Shown here: positions 1 to 9,340 of the stretch, piece by piece | How positions within the stretch are numbered: position 1 is the stretch's first letter | Layout of the letters: the number at the start of each line of letters is the position of its first letter | Assembly: GCF_001427305.1 (NCBI RefSeq) | Contig: NZ_LMFZ01000020.1 | Span: forward strand, 1 to 32,389 | Source of the DNA: Duganella sp. Root1480D1 | Lineage (GTDB): Bacteria; Pseudomonadota; Gammaproteobacteria; Burkholderiales; Burkholderiaceae_D | DNA length: 32,389 bases | Direction of reading: 5' to 3' | Position numbers and translations under genes: made by a program | Notes under the pieces: generated by a model | Databases searched by the model: none | Told to the model about the DNA's origin: nothing | The model's input: only the letters and a program-made list of their open reading frames with translations

Positions 1-88
1 GTCAATCCGTCCGGCCACCTGCCGGCCACTTTCCCGGCGTCCGAATCGCCAGGGCAAAATGTCCGATTGCCGGAGCTGACCCCGACTT

Positions 89-940
89 TTAGTTTGGCAG
101 CCACGCGGCGATGGCGCGGCCGATGGCGTCCGGGTGGTCCTCCTGGATGTTATGTGTACCTTCACCCAGTTCCACCAACTTGCAGTTTGCAAACCGCGCG
201 GCGTAGCGTTCGGCAACTGCACGCGGCGTCAGCACGCCGTTCGGGCTGAACAGGATCAGCTTCGGATATTGGGCGGTGGCCATGATCGCTTCGTTGCGTT
301 CAATGAGCTGGTACACATCGGCCGGCTCGCCGGCGATCGGCATCATGCGCGGGAAGGCCAGCATGGGCTTGCGCGATTCCGGCGTCGGGAACGGCGCGCG
401 GTAGGCATCCATTTCTTCCACGGTCAGCGGGCGCAGCGAGCCCTTGGGCAGCATCTGCTCGATGAAGAAATTCTGCTGCAGCACAAACTCTTCGCCGCTG
501 CCGGGCGCGCGCATCAGCTTGAAGCGCTCGCGTGCCTGCTCGAGCGGATGAAAGTCTTCCCACGTTGGGCTCGGGCGCACAAATTCCATCAGGGCCACGC
601 CACGCACCTTGGTTGGATAGCGTGCTGCCAGGTGAATGGCCAGCGCACCGCCCCAGTCCTGGCCTACCAGCGTGAACAATTCGATGTCCATCTGCTGCAG
701 GAAGGCTTCAAGATAGGCCGCATGTTCCAGGAAGCTGTATGCGATGTCGGGCTTGCCGGAAGCGCCGAAGCCGATCAGGTCCGGCGCCAGGCACCAGGCT
801 TTGGCAGCCACGTGCGGCATGATGTCGCGCCAGATAAAGGAGTGGGTTGGATTGCCGTGCAAGAAGATCACCGCATGTGCGCTGCGTTCGCCAAGCTCGC
901 GGTAGGCGATGGTGGAATTCAGTACGGGGATGGAATGCAT
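89..940 (-). CDS. Haloalkane dehalogenase (HLD-II-like alpha/beta hydrolase)
   Basis: This 283-residue alpha/beta hydrolase would cleave carbon-halogen bonds of haloalkanes by hydrolysis (EC 3.8.1.5) in the cytoplasm. The HGNP motif gives the halide-binding Asn30. GQDWGG gives nucleophile Asp95 and halide-binding Trp96. Glu119 in the MEF motif is the expected catalytic acid and His263 in GTHN the base. The Asp-to-Glu spacing of 24 and Asp-to-His spacing of 168 fit subfamily II (LinB/DhaA). The ATG at 940 is chosen because GAGAGAGG lies just upstream; an alternative start at 991 would lie inside a terminator hairpin. The gene lies downstream of a GST gene in the same orientation. The natural substrate cannot be inferred; a related epoxide hydrolase or other alpha/beta hydrolase is the main alternative, but the Asn/Trp/Glu set favours dehalogenase. 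Confidence 0.85.
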   Translation of the reverse strand: MHSIPVLNSTIAYRELGERSAHAVIFLHGNPTHSFIWRDIMPHVAAKAWCLAPDLIGFGASGKPDIAYSFLEHAAYLEAFLQQMDIELFTLVGQDWGGALAIHLAARYPTKVRGVALMEFVRPSPTWEDFHPLEQARERFKLMRAPGSGEEFVLQQNFFIEQMLPKGSLRPLTVEEMDAYRAPFPTPESRKPMLAFPRMMPIAGEPADVYQLIERNEAIMATAQYPKLILFSPNGVLTPRAVAERYAARFANCKLVELGEGTHNIQEDHPDAIGRAIAAWLPN

Positions 941-953
941 GATGCCTCTCTCA

Positions 954-983
954 GAAAAAAATGCCCACTCCGGGGAGTGGGCC
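954..983 (-). terminator. Intrinsic terminator after the GST gene, directly before the dehalogenase
   Basis: On the minus strand an eight-base stem (CCCACTCC pairing with GGAGTGGG, plus-strand 964-971 and 974-981) is followed by a run of T residues (plus-strand A run at 955-960). It lies about 90 bases after the GST stop and ends only about 14 bases before the dehalogenase start codon. It could simply end GST transcription or act as an attenuator for the dehalogenase. No convincing promoter for the dehalogenase was found between the two. Confidence 0.75.
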
Positions 984-1070
984 AAGTCCAAAACTAGGGA
1001 TGTCCTGAAAGAGACGGTTCCATCTTATGTTCGGGCCTGGCCACACTCTGTGCGTCAACTCACACAAACC

Positions 1071-1694
1071 TTAAAAAGGCCAGGGGGCCTCGGTCTGCTG
1101 CCATGCCGGCAGTTGCTGGATGCGTTCGAACCAGGCCAGCAGATGCTGGTATTGCTCGACCGGAACTTTTGCGCGGCCCAGGTACATCAGCGGTGCGGCC
1201 ACGGCAAAGTCGGCCAGCGAGAGCTTGTCGCCGCTCAGCCACTGGCGCGTGGCCAGATGCTTGTCGAGCACGCTCGCATGCTCATGCACATAGGTTTCGC
1301 CTTTCTTGATTTCAACCGGATCCGGGCCCTCGCCGGTGACCAGTTTCTTCCACAGGTATTCCCAGGTCAGGATGCCGATCGCCGGCGCGAAGTGCTGGGC
1401 GCCGAAGAACATCCAGCGGTTGATGTCTGCGCGCTCTTTCAGGGCGGTCGGGTACAGCTCGGCGGCGCCCTGCTTGTCGGCCAGGTACTGCATGATGGCG
1501 CAGGATTCCCACAGGTGCAGGCCATCGTCTTCCAGCACCGGCACCTTGCCGCAGATGTTTACTTCTTCCAGGCGCTTGCGGTCGGCTTCGTTGGCGAAGT
1601 CGATGATGACCTGGTCGAGCTTGATGCCGAGATGGCTTGCAGTCAGCAAGACACGGCGGGCGTTGGAGGACAGTGGGTTGTGATAGAGGCGCAT
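1071..1694 (-). CDS. Glutathione S-transferase family protein
   Basis: This 207-residue protein has the two-domain cytosolic GST layout. An N-terminal thioredoxin-like domain (about residues 1-80) carries the LSSNARRV motif that positions the glutathione-activating Ser/Asn. The GKVPVLEDDG stretch holds the cis-proline, and WESCAIMQYLAD supplies the Ser-type glutathione gamma-glutamyl contact. A helical C-terminal domain follows. Family members conjugate or dehalogenate electrophiles using glutathione; the substrate here is unknown. The ATG at 1694 is preceded by CAGGAG at good spacing. It lies 64 bases after the WYL-type regulator gene, on the same strand. The gap holds a perfect palindrome that overlies the likely -35 region, so control by that regulator is a reasonable inference. 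Confidence 0.9.
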   Translation of the reverse strand: MRLYHNPLSSNARRVLLTASHLGIKLDQVIIDFANEADRKRLEEVNICGKVPVLEDDGLHLWESCAIMQYLADKQGAAELYPTALKERADINRWMFFGAQHFAPAIGILTWEYLWKKLVTGEGPDPVEIKKGETYVHEHASVLDKHLATRQWLSGDKLSLADFAVAAPLMYLGRAKVPVEQYQHLLAWFERIQQLPAWQQTEAPWPF

Positions 1695-1729
1695 CGTTAA
1701 ACTCCTGGTTGGGTTGATCGAATGCGCCT

Positions 1730-1735
1730 ATCGTA
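1730..1735 (-). promoter_or_regulatory. Candidate -10 element for the GST gene
   Basis: On the minus strand TACGAT is placed about 36 bases before the GST start codon. No good -35 consensus is visible; that position is occupied by the palindrome at 1745-1763. This would fit a promoter that depends on, or is blocked by, a bound regulator. Confidence 0.35.
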
Positions 1736-1744
1736 ACCAAGGCC

Positions 1745-1763
1745 CCTGACAGTTCCTGTCAGG
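1745..1763. promoter_or_regulatory. Perfect 8-3-8 palindrome, candidate operator of the WYL regulator
   Basis: The sequence CCTGACAGTTCCTGTCAGG has two perfect eight-base arms around TTC. It spans the stop codon of the WYL-type regulator and its centre is about 30 bases before the predicted GST transcription start. That position suits a repressor or activator site over the -35 region. It has no T run after it, so a terminator is unlikely. That the neighbouring regulator binds here is inference from position and symmetry. Confidence 0.5.
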
Positions 1764-2451
1764 AGTCGTCTTCGATCGCGTTTTCTTCGCGCCAGACTTT
1801 GAGCAATTGGTGGCGCGGCGCCGGGTAGCGTTCTGCAAGTGCCTCGGCCTGCGCGATGCGGTCGATGCGGAAGTGGCGGTTGGCCTTGCGCATCTCGCAC
1901 CAGGCGGCAAGGATGCGGCGGCCATCGAAGAAGGCCAGCGCGAACGGCCACACCGTGCGCTCGGACATGGATCCGTTTTCGTCCTTGTAGTGGATGCGCA
2001 TCTTGTGATGGCGGCGGATCGCTTCGCGCGCAGGCCGCACGAATTCATCGTGCTCCGGCGTGTCGCGCACCAGCGGCACCCACAGGCTGGTGTCGGCCAT
2101 GTCGTCGCGCAGGTCTTTCGGCGTGGCGGTGGCGATCTTGGCCAGCGCATTGGCTGCGGCTTGCGCCAGCGTCGGGTCGCCCTGGCGGCGCACCCAGCGC
2201 GCCCCAAGCACCAGCGCTTCGAGTTCGTCGGTGTCGAACATCAGCGGCGGCAGGAAGAAGCCGCTGCGCAGCAGGTAGCCAAGGCCGGCCGAACCTTCCA
2301 CCGGTGCGCCAAGTTCGGCCAGGGTTTGCATGTCGCGGTAAATCGTGCGTTCGGATACGCCCAGCTTTTCCGCCAGTGCAGCTGCCGTTACCGGACGGCG
2401 GCTGCCGCGCATGGCATCCATGAGCTGGAACAGGCGGCCGGTACGGCTCAT
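1759..2451 (-). CDS. YafY/DeoR-like HTH transcriptional regulator with WYL domain
   Basis: This 230-residue protein starts with an HTH_11-type winged helix (about residues 1-60; the recognition helix includes LGVSERTIYRDMQTLAELG). It ends with a WYL domain (about 135-225), which in this family binds small ligands or nucleic acids. The ATG at 2451 is preceded by GGGAG six bases upstream. An in-frame ATG at 2463 lacks such a site, and the frame's longer upstream extension reads through the divergent gene and is discarded. It lies directly upstream of the GST gene on the same strand. Such regulators are often local controllers of adjacent enzyme genes, so GST, and perhaps the dehalogenase, are the likely targets. 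The ligand is unknown. Confidence 0.88.
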   Translation of the reverse strand: MSRTGRLFQLMDAMRGSRRPVTAAALAEKLGVSERTIYRDMQTLAELGAPVEGSAGLGYLLRSGFFLPPLMFDTDELEALVLGARWVRRQGDPTLAQAAANALAKIATATPKDLRDDMADTSLWVPLVRDTPEHDEFVRPAREAIRRHHKMRIHYKDENGSMSERTVWPFALAFFDGRRILAAWCEMRKANRHFRIDRIAQAEALAERYPAPRHQLLKVWREENAIEDDS

Positions 2452-2490
2452 TGCTGCTCCCATTTTACGAGGCGTGCAGCTTAACATAGT

Positions 2491-2496
2491 TATAAT
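2491..2496 (+). promoter_or_regulatory. Consensus -10 box placed for a leaderless mRNA
   Basis: A perfect TATAAT ends six bases before the ATG of the LacI-type regulator. A transcription start at the usual seven bases downstream would fall on the A of the start codon at 2503. No Shine-Dalgarno sequence precedes that ATG. The -35 region is not recognisable. Leaderless translation is an inference from spacing. Confidence 0.55.
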
Positions 2497-2502
2497 CGCA
2501 AA

Positions 2503-3546
2503 ATGAGCAAGAATCCCCCAACCAAGAGCACTGCCACCAAAAGCCGCGCACTCGGCAAAGTCACCCTGTCCGATGTAGCCGCCCTCGCCGGCGTCGCGCC
2601 GATGACGGCGTCGCGCGCCATCAACCAGCCGGAGCTGGTGTCGTCCGTCCTGCGCGAGCGCGTGGAGAAGGCGGTGCAAGACCTGGGTTATGTACCGAAC
2701 CGCGCCGCGCGCGCCCTGGCCTCGGCGCAATCGCGGGTCATCGTGGTGCTGGTGCCGTCGCTGGCGAATGCGGTGTTCACCGCCGTGTTGGCGGGCGTGC
2801 AGGACGCGCTCGACCCGTGCAACTACCAGATCCTGATCGGTAATACACGCTACTCCGATGCGGAAGAAGAAAAACTGCTGGCAACCTATATGCAGTCGAA
2901 CCCGGACGGCATCCTGCTCAGCGGCCTGACACACAGCCCGCGCGTGCAGCAGATGCTGGCCACCTCGCGCGTGCCGGTGGTGTCGATGATGGACCTTTCC
3001 TCGGAGCCAGGCTCAATGTCGGTCGGCTTCTCGCAGGAAGACGCGGGCTACACCATTACGCGCTACCTGATCGACAAGGGCCGCAAGCGCATCGGCTACA
3101 TGGCAGCGCAGCTTGATGAACGCACCCTGAAGCGCGGCGACGGCTACCGCAAAGCGATGGAGGAAGCCGGCCTGGCCGATCCAATGCTGGAGCTGATGTG
3201 CCCCGATCCGTCCACCATTGCGCTGGGCGCCGAACTGCTTGGCCGCATGCTGGCCAATATGCCGGGCCTGGATGCGATCTTCTGCTGCAACGACGACCTG
3301 GCACACGGCGCCATCTTCCAGTGCCAGCGGCGCGGCATCAAAGTGCCGGAGCAACTGGCGATCTGCGGTTTCAACGACCTGCCGGCATCGGCCTGGATGA
3401 AGCCATCGGTCACCACGGTCGGCACACCGCGCTACCAGACCGGCTTTGAAGCGGCCAACCTGCTGCTGGCCGCCATCCGCGGCACCGAAGTGCCGGCGCA
3501 GCGCATCGATCTCGGTTTCACACTGATGGCGCGCGAGAGCGCCTGA
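2503..3546 (+). CDS. LacI family transcriptional regulator (GntR-like subgroup)
   Basis: This is a 347-residue LacI-type repressor. The N-terminal HTH (about residues 20-75) contains VTLSDVAALAGVAPMTASRA, followed by the hinge helix region PNRAARALAS. A periplasmic-binding-protein-like effector domain (about 80-345) follows, with the typical GFNDLPAS motif. It resembles gluconate repressor (E. coli GntR) types more than LacI itself. No sugar transport or catabolic gene lies in the window, so it looks like an orphan and its effector cannot be assigned. It is transcribed divergently from the WYL regulator, with 51 bases between start codons. The promoter geometry suggests a leaderless message. 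Identity of the family is secure; the target is unknown. Confidence 0.9.
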   Translation: MSKNPPTKSTATKSRALGKVTLSDVAALAGVAPMTASRAINQPELVSSVLRERVEKAVQDLGYVPNRAARALASAQSRVIVVLVPSLANAVFTAVLAGVQDALDPCNYQILIGNTRYSDAEEEKLLATYMQSNPDGILLSGLTHSPRVQQMLATSRVPVVSMMDLSSEPGSMSVGFSQEDAGYTITRYLIDKGRKRIGYMAAQLDERTLKRGDGYRKAMEEAGLADPMLELMCPDPSTIALGAELLGRMLANMPGLDAIFCCNDDLAHGAIFQCQRRGIKVPEQLAICGFNDLPASAWMKPSVTTVGTPRYQTGFEAANLLLAAIRGTEVPAQRIDLGFTLMARESA

Positions 3547-3585
3547 CCGGATGCCGGCGCCGCGCCGCTGTATCGCACCTTACCG

Positions 3586-4683
3586 CTACTGGGGTTTGGC
3601 CATGCCGGACATCAGGCTCATGACCAGCCGGGTTTGCTGCTGCTCGGCGCCGCTCCCCTCGCCGGCATTGGCGACCACCAATACCCCGCTTTGGGTGTCC
3701 GGCGCCAGGGCTACCAGGGCGTTCCAGTACCCGTTGGAACCTGCGTGCATCAGTAGACGCATCGGTGCGTTAGCCGGCCAGTTGCTCTTCACTCCCCAGC
3801 CAAGGGCTGCGCCGGATTCCCCTTGGGGCGCATGGAGGAAGCGATACCCTTGCTGCGAAAGCAGTTTGCCTGCACCACGTTCACCCGCCATCTGGTCAAG
3901 CACGAACCTGGACCAATCTGCCAGGCTCATTTTCATGGTCGCGCCGGCAGGTGCGAAGAAGGGCGGGATGTCGGCAGCCAATCCTGTCAGCGGCTTGCCG
4001 GCCTTGTGACCGAGCAGCTGGCCATGGCGTGAGGGGCTGGTGTCGACCTGCATGCCGAGCGGAGCAAACACCTGTTCTTGCATCAGGTCTTCAAAGCTTT
4101 GGCCGGTGGCGCGTTCCGCAATGGCGGCGGCGATGATATAGCCGCTGTTGGAGTACTGCGAGTCTGCACGGACCGGACCCACTGGCGCTTCGTTGAGTGC
4201 GCGCTGAACGTATTCCATGCGCAGTACCGGCAGCGCACGACGGTCCTTGCGCGTGGCTTCTATGCGTTTCTCGTCACTGTTGGGCGGCAGGCCAGCACGG
4301 TGCGAGAGCAGGTCCGCCAGCGTGACGGACTGGTATTCCGTCCGCATTGCGGTGTCGGGGAGCATGTCCTTGAGCGGTGCTTCCCAGGACAGTTTGCCCG
4401 CCTCGACCAGGCGTGCGATCAGTGTTGCCGTCATTGCCTTGGCATCTGAGCCGATATGCCAATGGTCGGACAATTGCGCGTGCGCGCTGCTGCCTGCAGC
4501 ACGCAGGCCGCGCACCGCTTGATCTTCAACTTTGCCGTCGCGAATGACCAGCACGGCCATTGCCGGGATGCTGCGATCTTTCAGGGCCGTGGCAAGTTGG
4601 GCGTCCAGGTCGCCTGCGTAGGCGCTGCAAGTGATCAAGGCCATGGCCGCCACGGAATAGGCGCAATAGATGGAGTGCCGCAT
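3586..4683 (-). CDS. Class C beta-lactamase-fold serine hydrolase, exported
   Basis: This 365-residue protein belongs to the beta-lactamase/penicillin-binding-protein-like (COG1680) group. It has an N-terminal signal peptide ending near AYA at residue 23. The catalytic SxxK is S79-D-A-K82, the YxN motif is Y177-S-N179, and an HAG triad (H313) sits where class C enzymes have KTG. This set is typical of esterases, D-amino-acid peptidases and LACTB-like hydrolases rather than true AmpC, which has KTG. The ATG at 4683 is preceded by GGGAGA. It probably acts in the periplasm; the substrate is not predictable. It is flanked by a terminator separating it from secF, so it is likely its own transcription unit. 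Confidence 0.85.
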   Translation of the reverse strand: MRHSIYCAYSVAAMALITCSAYAGDLDAQLATALKDRSIPAMAVLVIRDGKVEDQAVRGLRAAGSSAHAQLSDHWHIGSDAKAMTATLIARLVEAGKLSWEAPLKDMLPDTAMRTEYQSVTLADLLSHRAGLPPNSDEKRIEATRKDRRALPVLRMEYVQRALNEAPVGPVRADSQYSNSGYIIAAAIAERATGQSFEDLMQEQVFAPLGMQVDTSPSRHGQLLGHKAGKPLTGLAADIPPFFAPAGATMKMSLADWSRFVLDQMAGERGAGKLLSQQGYRFLHAPQGESGAALGWGVKSNWPANAPMRLLMHAGSNGYWNALVALAPDTQSGVLVVANAGEGSGAEQQQTRLVMSLMSGMAKPQ

Positions 4684-4787
4684 CGATAAGTCTCCCGGTA
4701 AGGTTTTCAGGTGGCTCAAATGTAGCGCATCGTGTTTCTGCTGGAGCCGGGCATGTGACAGGCGGCGATTTCTCCGGCCTGGAATGC

Positions 4788-4816
4788 AAAAAAGCAGCCT
4801 TGCGGCTGCTTTTTTT
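4788..4816 (-). terminator. Bidirectional intrinsic terminator after secF
   Basis: The stem GCAGCC/GGCTGC has a four-base loop and is flanked by six A residues on one side and seven T residues on the other. It can therefore work in both directions. It lies about 17 bases after the secF stop codon and is the likely end of the queA-tgt-yajC-secDF transcript. Confidence 0.9.
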
Positions 4817-4832
4817 CTCGAGTGAGGCGGGC

Positions 4833-5852
4833 TTAAACCACAGCGCCGTCGGTCTCGTCCTTTTCCTTGATCGGCTTGATCAGGTCTTCGCGCTTCACGC
4901 CCAGCCACATGGCGACGGCAGCAGCAACGAACACGGAAGAGTAGATACCGAAGCAGATACCGATGGTCAGCGCGATGGCGAAGTAGTGCAGGGTCGGGCC
5001 GCCCAGGAACAGCATCGACAACACCATCATCTGGGTACAGCCGTGGGTGATGATGGTACGCGAGATGGTGGAGGTGATCGCGTTGTCGATCACTTCATGC
5101 ACGGTCATCTTGCGCTGCTTGCGGAAGTTCTCGCGGATTCGGTCGAAGATAACCACCGATTCGTTGACCGAGTAACCCAGCACCGCCAGCACGGCGGCCA
5201 GCACGGTCAGCGAGAATTCCCACTGGAAGAAGGCGAAGAAGCCCAGGATGATCACCACATCGTGCAAGTTTGCGATGATCGCGGCCACTGCGAATTTCCA
5301 TTCGAAGCGGACTGCCAGGTAGATCATTACACCTACCACCACCATGATCAGGGCGTTAATGCCGTTGGTGGTCAGTTCATCGCCAACCTGTGGGCCGACG
5401 AATTCAACCTTCTGCAGCGATACGCCTTCAGTACCGTCGGCGTGCATACAGGCGCTCTTCATTTCATGCGCGCCTTTGTCGGTCACCTTGTCGATCTGGG
5501 TGACGGTGCCCTGCTCGGCCTTGCACAGTTCACCGAATACCTTGGCAGCGGTATTGGCGGCGGTAGTGCCCTTCTCGTTGGGCAGGCGGATCATGGCGTC
5601 GCGTGCGGTGTCGATACTCGACACCTCAGGGTGGTAGCCCAGGCCGGTCAAGGTGTCGCGCACCTTTTCCAGGTTGGCAGCCTGGGCGTACTTCACTTCC
5701 ATCACGGTGCCGCCGGTGAATTCCACCGAGAAGTGCAGGCCTTTGTGGATCAGGAAGAACACTGCCGCCACGAAGGTCAGCGCCGAAATCACGTTGAATA
5801 CCAACGCGTGGCGCATGAACGGGATGTCTTTACGGATGCGGAAAAATTCCAT
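4833..5852 (-). CDS. secF: Protein translocase subunit SecF
   Basis: SecF, 339 residues, is an inner-membrane partner of SecD in the Sec accessory complex that uses the proton motive force to help pull proteins into the periplasm. A first membrane segment (about residues 15-35) is followed by a periplasmic domain with FTGGTVMEVKYA. Five more membrane segments include the conserved motif GYSVNESVVIFDRIRENFRK. It is somewhat longer than E. coli SecF (323). It begins nine bases after the secD stop, so the two are co-transcribed and probably translationally coupled. Confidence 0.97.
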   Translation of the reverse strand: MEFFRIRKDIPFMRHALVFNVISALTFVAAVFFLIHKGLHFSVEFTGGTVMEVKYAQAANLEKVRDTLTGLGYHPEVSSIDTARDAMIRLPNEKGTTAANTAAKVFGELCKAEQGTVTQIDKVTDKGAHEMKSACMHADGTEGVSLQKVEFVGPQVGDELTTNGINALIMVVVGVMIYLAVRFEWKFAVAAIIANLHDVVIILGFFAFFQWEFSLTVLAAVLAVLGYSVNESVVIFDRIRENFRKQRKMTVHEVIDNAITSTISRTIITHGCTQMMVLSMLFLGGPTLHYFAIALTIGICFGIYSSVFVAAAVAMWLGVKREDLIKPIKEKDETDGAVV

Positions 5853-5861
5853 CTCTATTCC

Positions 5862-7724
5862 TTAGTTCGCAGGTTTCCAGACGGTGCCGATCGACAGCGA
5901 CTGAAGTTTCTTCTTACGGCCGTACCACAGGTTCACCACGCCGCGCGAAACGAAGACTGCGGAGAACATCGAGGTCAGGATACCCAGGCTGTGCACCACG
6001 GCGAAGCCGCGCACCGCACCGGAACCGAACACCAGCAGCGCGATACCCACGATCAGGGTGGTCACGTTGGAGTCCAGGATGGTGTGCCAGGCGTGCTCGA
6101 AGCCGGCCGCAATCGCAGCCTGCGGATTGGCGCCGTTGCGCAGCTCTTCGCGGATACGCTCGTTGATCAGCACGTTGGCGTCAATTGCCATACCCAGCGC
6201 CAGCGCGATAGCCGCGATACCCGGCAGGGTCAGCGTGGCTTGCAGGCGGGACAGTACAGCGATCAGCAACAGCAGGTTGACTGCCAGTGCCAGCACACTG
6301 AAGGCGCCGAACATCATGTAGTAGATGATCATGAACACCGCGATGGCGGCAAAGCCGTACATCGTGGAGTGGAAGCCCTTGGCGATGTTTTCAGCGCCCA
6401 GTGCAGGACCCACGGTACGCTGCTCGATTACCTCCATCGGAGCGTACAGCGCGCCGGCGCGCAGCAGCAGTGCCAGTTCGGCGGAGTTCTCCATGCTGCC
6501 CATGCCAGTGATGTTGAACGTGGCACCCAGCTCGCTCTGGATCGTCGCCACCGACAGCACTTCGGCCTTCTTCTTCTCGAACAGCACGATGGCCATCTTC
6601 TTGCCGACGCGGTCGCGGGTCGCTTCGCGCATCTTGTGGCCGCCGTCGCCGTTCAGGTCGATACGGACAGCCGGCTGCTGGTTCTGCGAATCCTGGGTAG
6701 CGGTTGCGCTGGAGATGTAATCGCCGGTGAGCACCACGTCCTTGGTCAGCACGACAGGCACGCCTTTGCCGACGGTGAACAGTTCCGAGTTATACGGAAT
6801 CGCTGCGTTCAGTTCGGTGCCCGGGGTGACGGTTTCGTCGACCATGCGCACTTCCAGGGTGGCGGTGCGGCCGATGATGTCTTTCGCGTGTGCGGCATCC
6901 TGCACGCCTGGCAGTTGCACCACGATGCGGTCCTGGCCTTGCTGCTGGATCACCGGTTCGGACACGCCCAGTTCATTCACGCGCTTGCCCAGGGTGGCGA
7001 TGTTCTGCTGCACGCCGTTGTCCAGGGTGGCTTTCAGTGCGGCCGGCTTCAGGGTGACTACCAGGCGCAGTTCGTCGCCTTCGGTGGCGTCGACCACGTT
7101 CATGTCCGGCTGCTGGTCCTGGATGATGCCCTTGGCTTGCTGGCGCAGCGCATCTTCACGGAACTTGATGACGATGGAATCGCCCACGCGATCGATGCCG
7201 GCGTGGCGTACATTCTTATCGCGCAACTGGCTCTTGATGGCAGCCTGGGTACCCTGGATGCGCTTGGTCACCGCAGCCTGGGTGTCGACCTGCATCAGGA
7301 AGTGCACGCCGCCGCGCAGGTCCAGGCCCAGGTACATTGGCAGTGCGCCTACGGCGCGCATCCAGTCGGGCGTATTCGATACCAGGTTGACCGTGACGAC
7401 ATAGGTCGGGTCGTTGGGGTCCGGGTTCAGGCCTTTTTCAAGCGCCAGGCGGCCCTTGAACTGCGCGTCGGTATCGGCGAAGCGGGCGCGCACATAGGTA
7501 TGCATGCCGGAGCCGTCCAGCGCTACGCCGTCGTTCTTGACGTTAGCCTGTTTCAGGAGCGTGTCCACCTGGGTCGCCAGGGCACTCGTCACCTTGACGG
7601 TGGACTTGGCGCTGGTGATCTGCAGTGCAGGTGTCTGGCCGAAGTAGTTAGGCGCCGTGTAGAGAGCGCCAAGCAGCACCACCACGACGATAAGGATGTA
7701 TTTCCAGATTGGATAACGATTCAT
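5862..7724 (-). CDS. secD: Protein translocase subunit SecD
   Basis: SecD is 620 residues, close to the E. coli length of 615. It has an N-terminal membrane segment (about 6-25) and a large periplasmic region with the signature GLDLRGGVHFLMQVD. Five C-terminal membrane segments carry the RND-like motif ALGMAIDANVLINERIREE. With SecF and YajC it forms the SecDF-YajC complex that completes Sec-dependent export. It is preceded by yajC with a 50-base gap and followed by secF. Confidence 0.97.
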   Translation of the reverse strand: MNRYPIWKYILIVVVVLLGALYTAPNYFGQTPALQITSAKSTVKVTSALATQVDTLLKQANVKNDGVALDGSGMHTYVRARFADTDAQFKGRLALEKGLNPDPNDPTYVVTVNLVSNTPDWMRAVGALPMYLGLDLRGGVHFLMQVDTQAAVTKRIQGTQAAIKSQLRDKNVRHAGIDRVGDSIVIKFREDALRQQAKGIIQDQQPDMNVVDATEGDELRLVVTLKPAALKATLDNGVQQNIATLGKRVNELGVSEPVIQQQGQDRIVVQLPGVQDAAHAKDIIGRTATLEVRMVDETVTPGTELNAAIPYNSELFTVGKGVPVVLTKDVVLTGDYISSATATQDSQNQQPAVRIDLNGDGGHKMREATRDRVGKKMAIVLFEKKKAEVLSVATIQSELGATFNITGMGSMENSAELALLLRAGALYAPMEVIEQRTVGPALGAENIAKGFHSTMYGFAAIAVFMIIYYMMFGAFSVLALAVNLLLLIAVLSRLQATLTLPGIAAIALALGMAIDANVLINERIREELRNGANPQAAIAAGFEHAWHTILDSNVTTLIVGIALLVFGSGAVRGFAVVHSLGILTSMFSAVFVSRGVVNLWYGRKKKLQSLSIGTVWKPAN

Positions 7725-7774
7725 AGTCTTCAGCGTTCAGGCATGGACGGCAGGCTGGCCGCCCGCGCCGGTTA

Positions 7775-8101
7775 TCACAGGCTCTTCAGGGTGCCTTTCG
7801 GCAGCTGGGAGGAAATGGCGTGCTTTTGCACCCAGACTTCGGTGCCCTGGGATACTTCGATGGCCACGTTCTGGTCGTTCACCTTGGTCACTTTGCCCAT
7901 GATGCCGCCGATGGTCACCACTTCGTCGCCCTTGGCCAGGGCCTCCATCATGGCTTTCTGCTCTTTCGCGCGCTTTTGCTGCGGACGAATCATCAGGAAG
8001 TACATCACCACAAACATCAGGATCAGTGGTGCGAAGGTGGTCAGGTTACCCATGGCGCCGGCGTCGGCTGCGGTTTGGGCGTATGCGTTGGAAATGAACA
8101 C
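7775..8101 (-). CDS. yajC: Preprotein translocase subunit YajC
   Basis: YajC, 108 residues, is a small single-span inner-membrane protein associated with SecDF. The membrane segment lies at about residues 24-41 and ends in the family motif MIRPQQKRAKEQ, followed by a cytoplasmic domain with GDEVVTIGGIMGKV. The start codon is GTG at 8101, supported by TGGAG about seven bases upstream. The gene lies between tgt and secD as in many proteobacteria. Confidence 0.96.
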   Translation of the reverse strand: MFISNAYAQTAADAGAMGNLTTFAPLILMFVVMYFLMIRPQQKRAKEQKAMMEALAKGDEVVTIGGIMGKVTKVNDQNVAIEVSQGTEVWVQKHAISSQLPKGTLKSL

Positions 8102-8140
8102 GGTGACTCCAGTTGTTCTAGTTAAAAAATTAAGCGGTGT

Positions 8141-8149
8141 ATTCTAGCA
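8141..8149 (-). promoter_or_regulatory. Extended -10 promoter for yajC-secD-secF
   Basis: The minus strand reads TGCTAGAAT here, an extended -10 element (TGn plus TAGAAT), about 40 bases before the yajC start. The -35 region is poor, as is common with extended -10 promoters. It would allow secDF expression independent of queA-tgt. Confidence 0.5.
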
Positions 8150-8191
8150 CCAGGCCAGCTGCCGACCTATATAAGGGCGGCTTGCCGTTTT

Positions 8192-9340
<1,149 letters not shown>

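Noticed and set aside
3586..4683. AmpC beta-lactamase regulated by the BlaI-type protein
   Set aside because: The hydrolase has HAG instead of KTG, lies 9 kb away from the repressor and lacks the TGCGACA operator core upstream.
4755..8147. 1130-codon open frame on the plus strand
   Set aside because: It lies opposite secF, secD and yajC; the sequence is His/Gln/Arg-rich low-complexity typical of an antisense shadow in GC-rich DNA.
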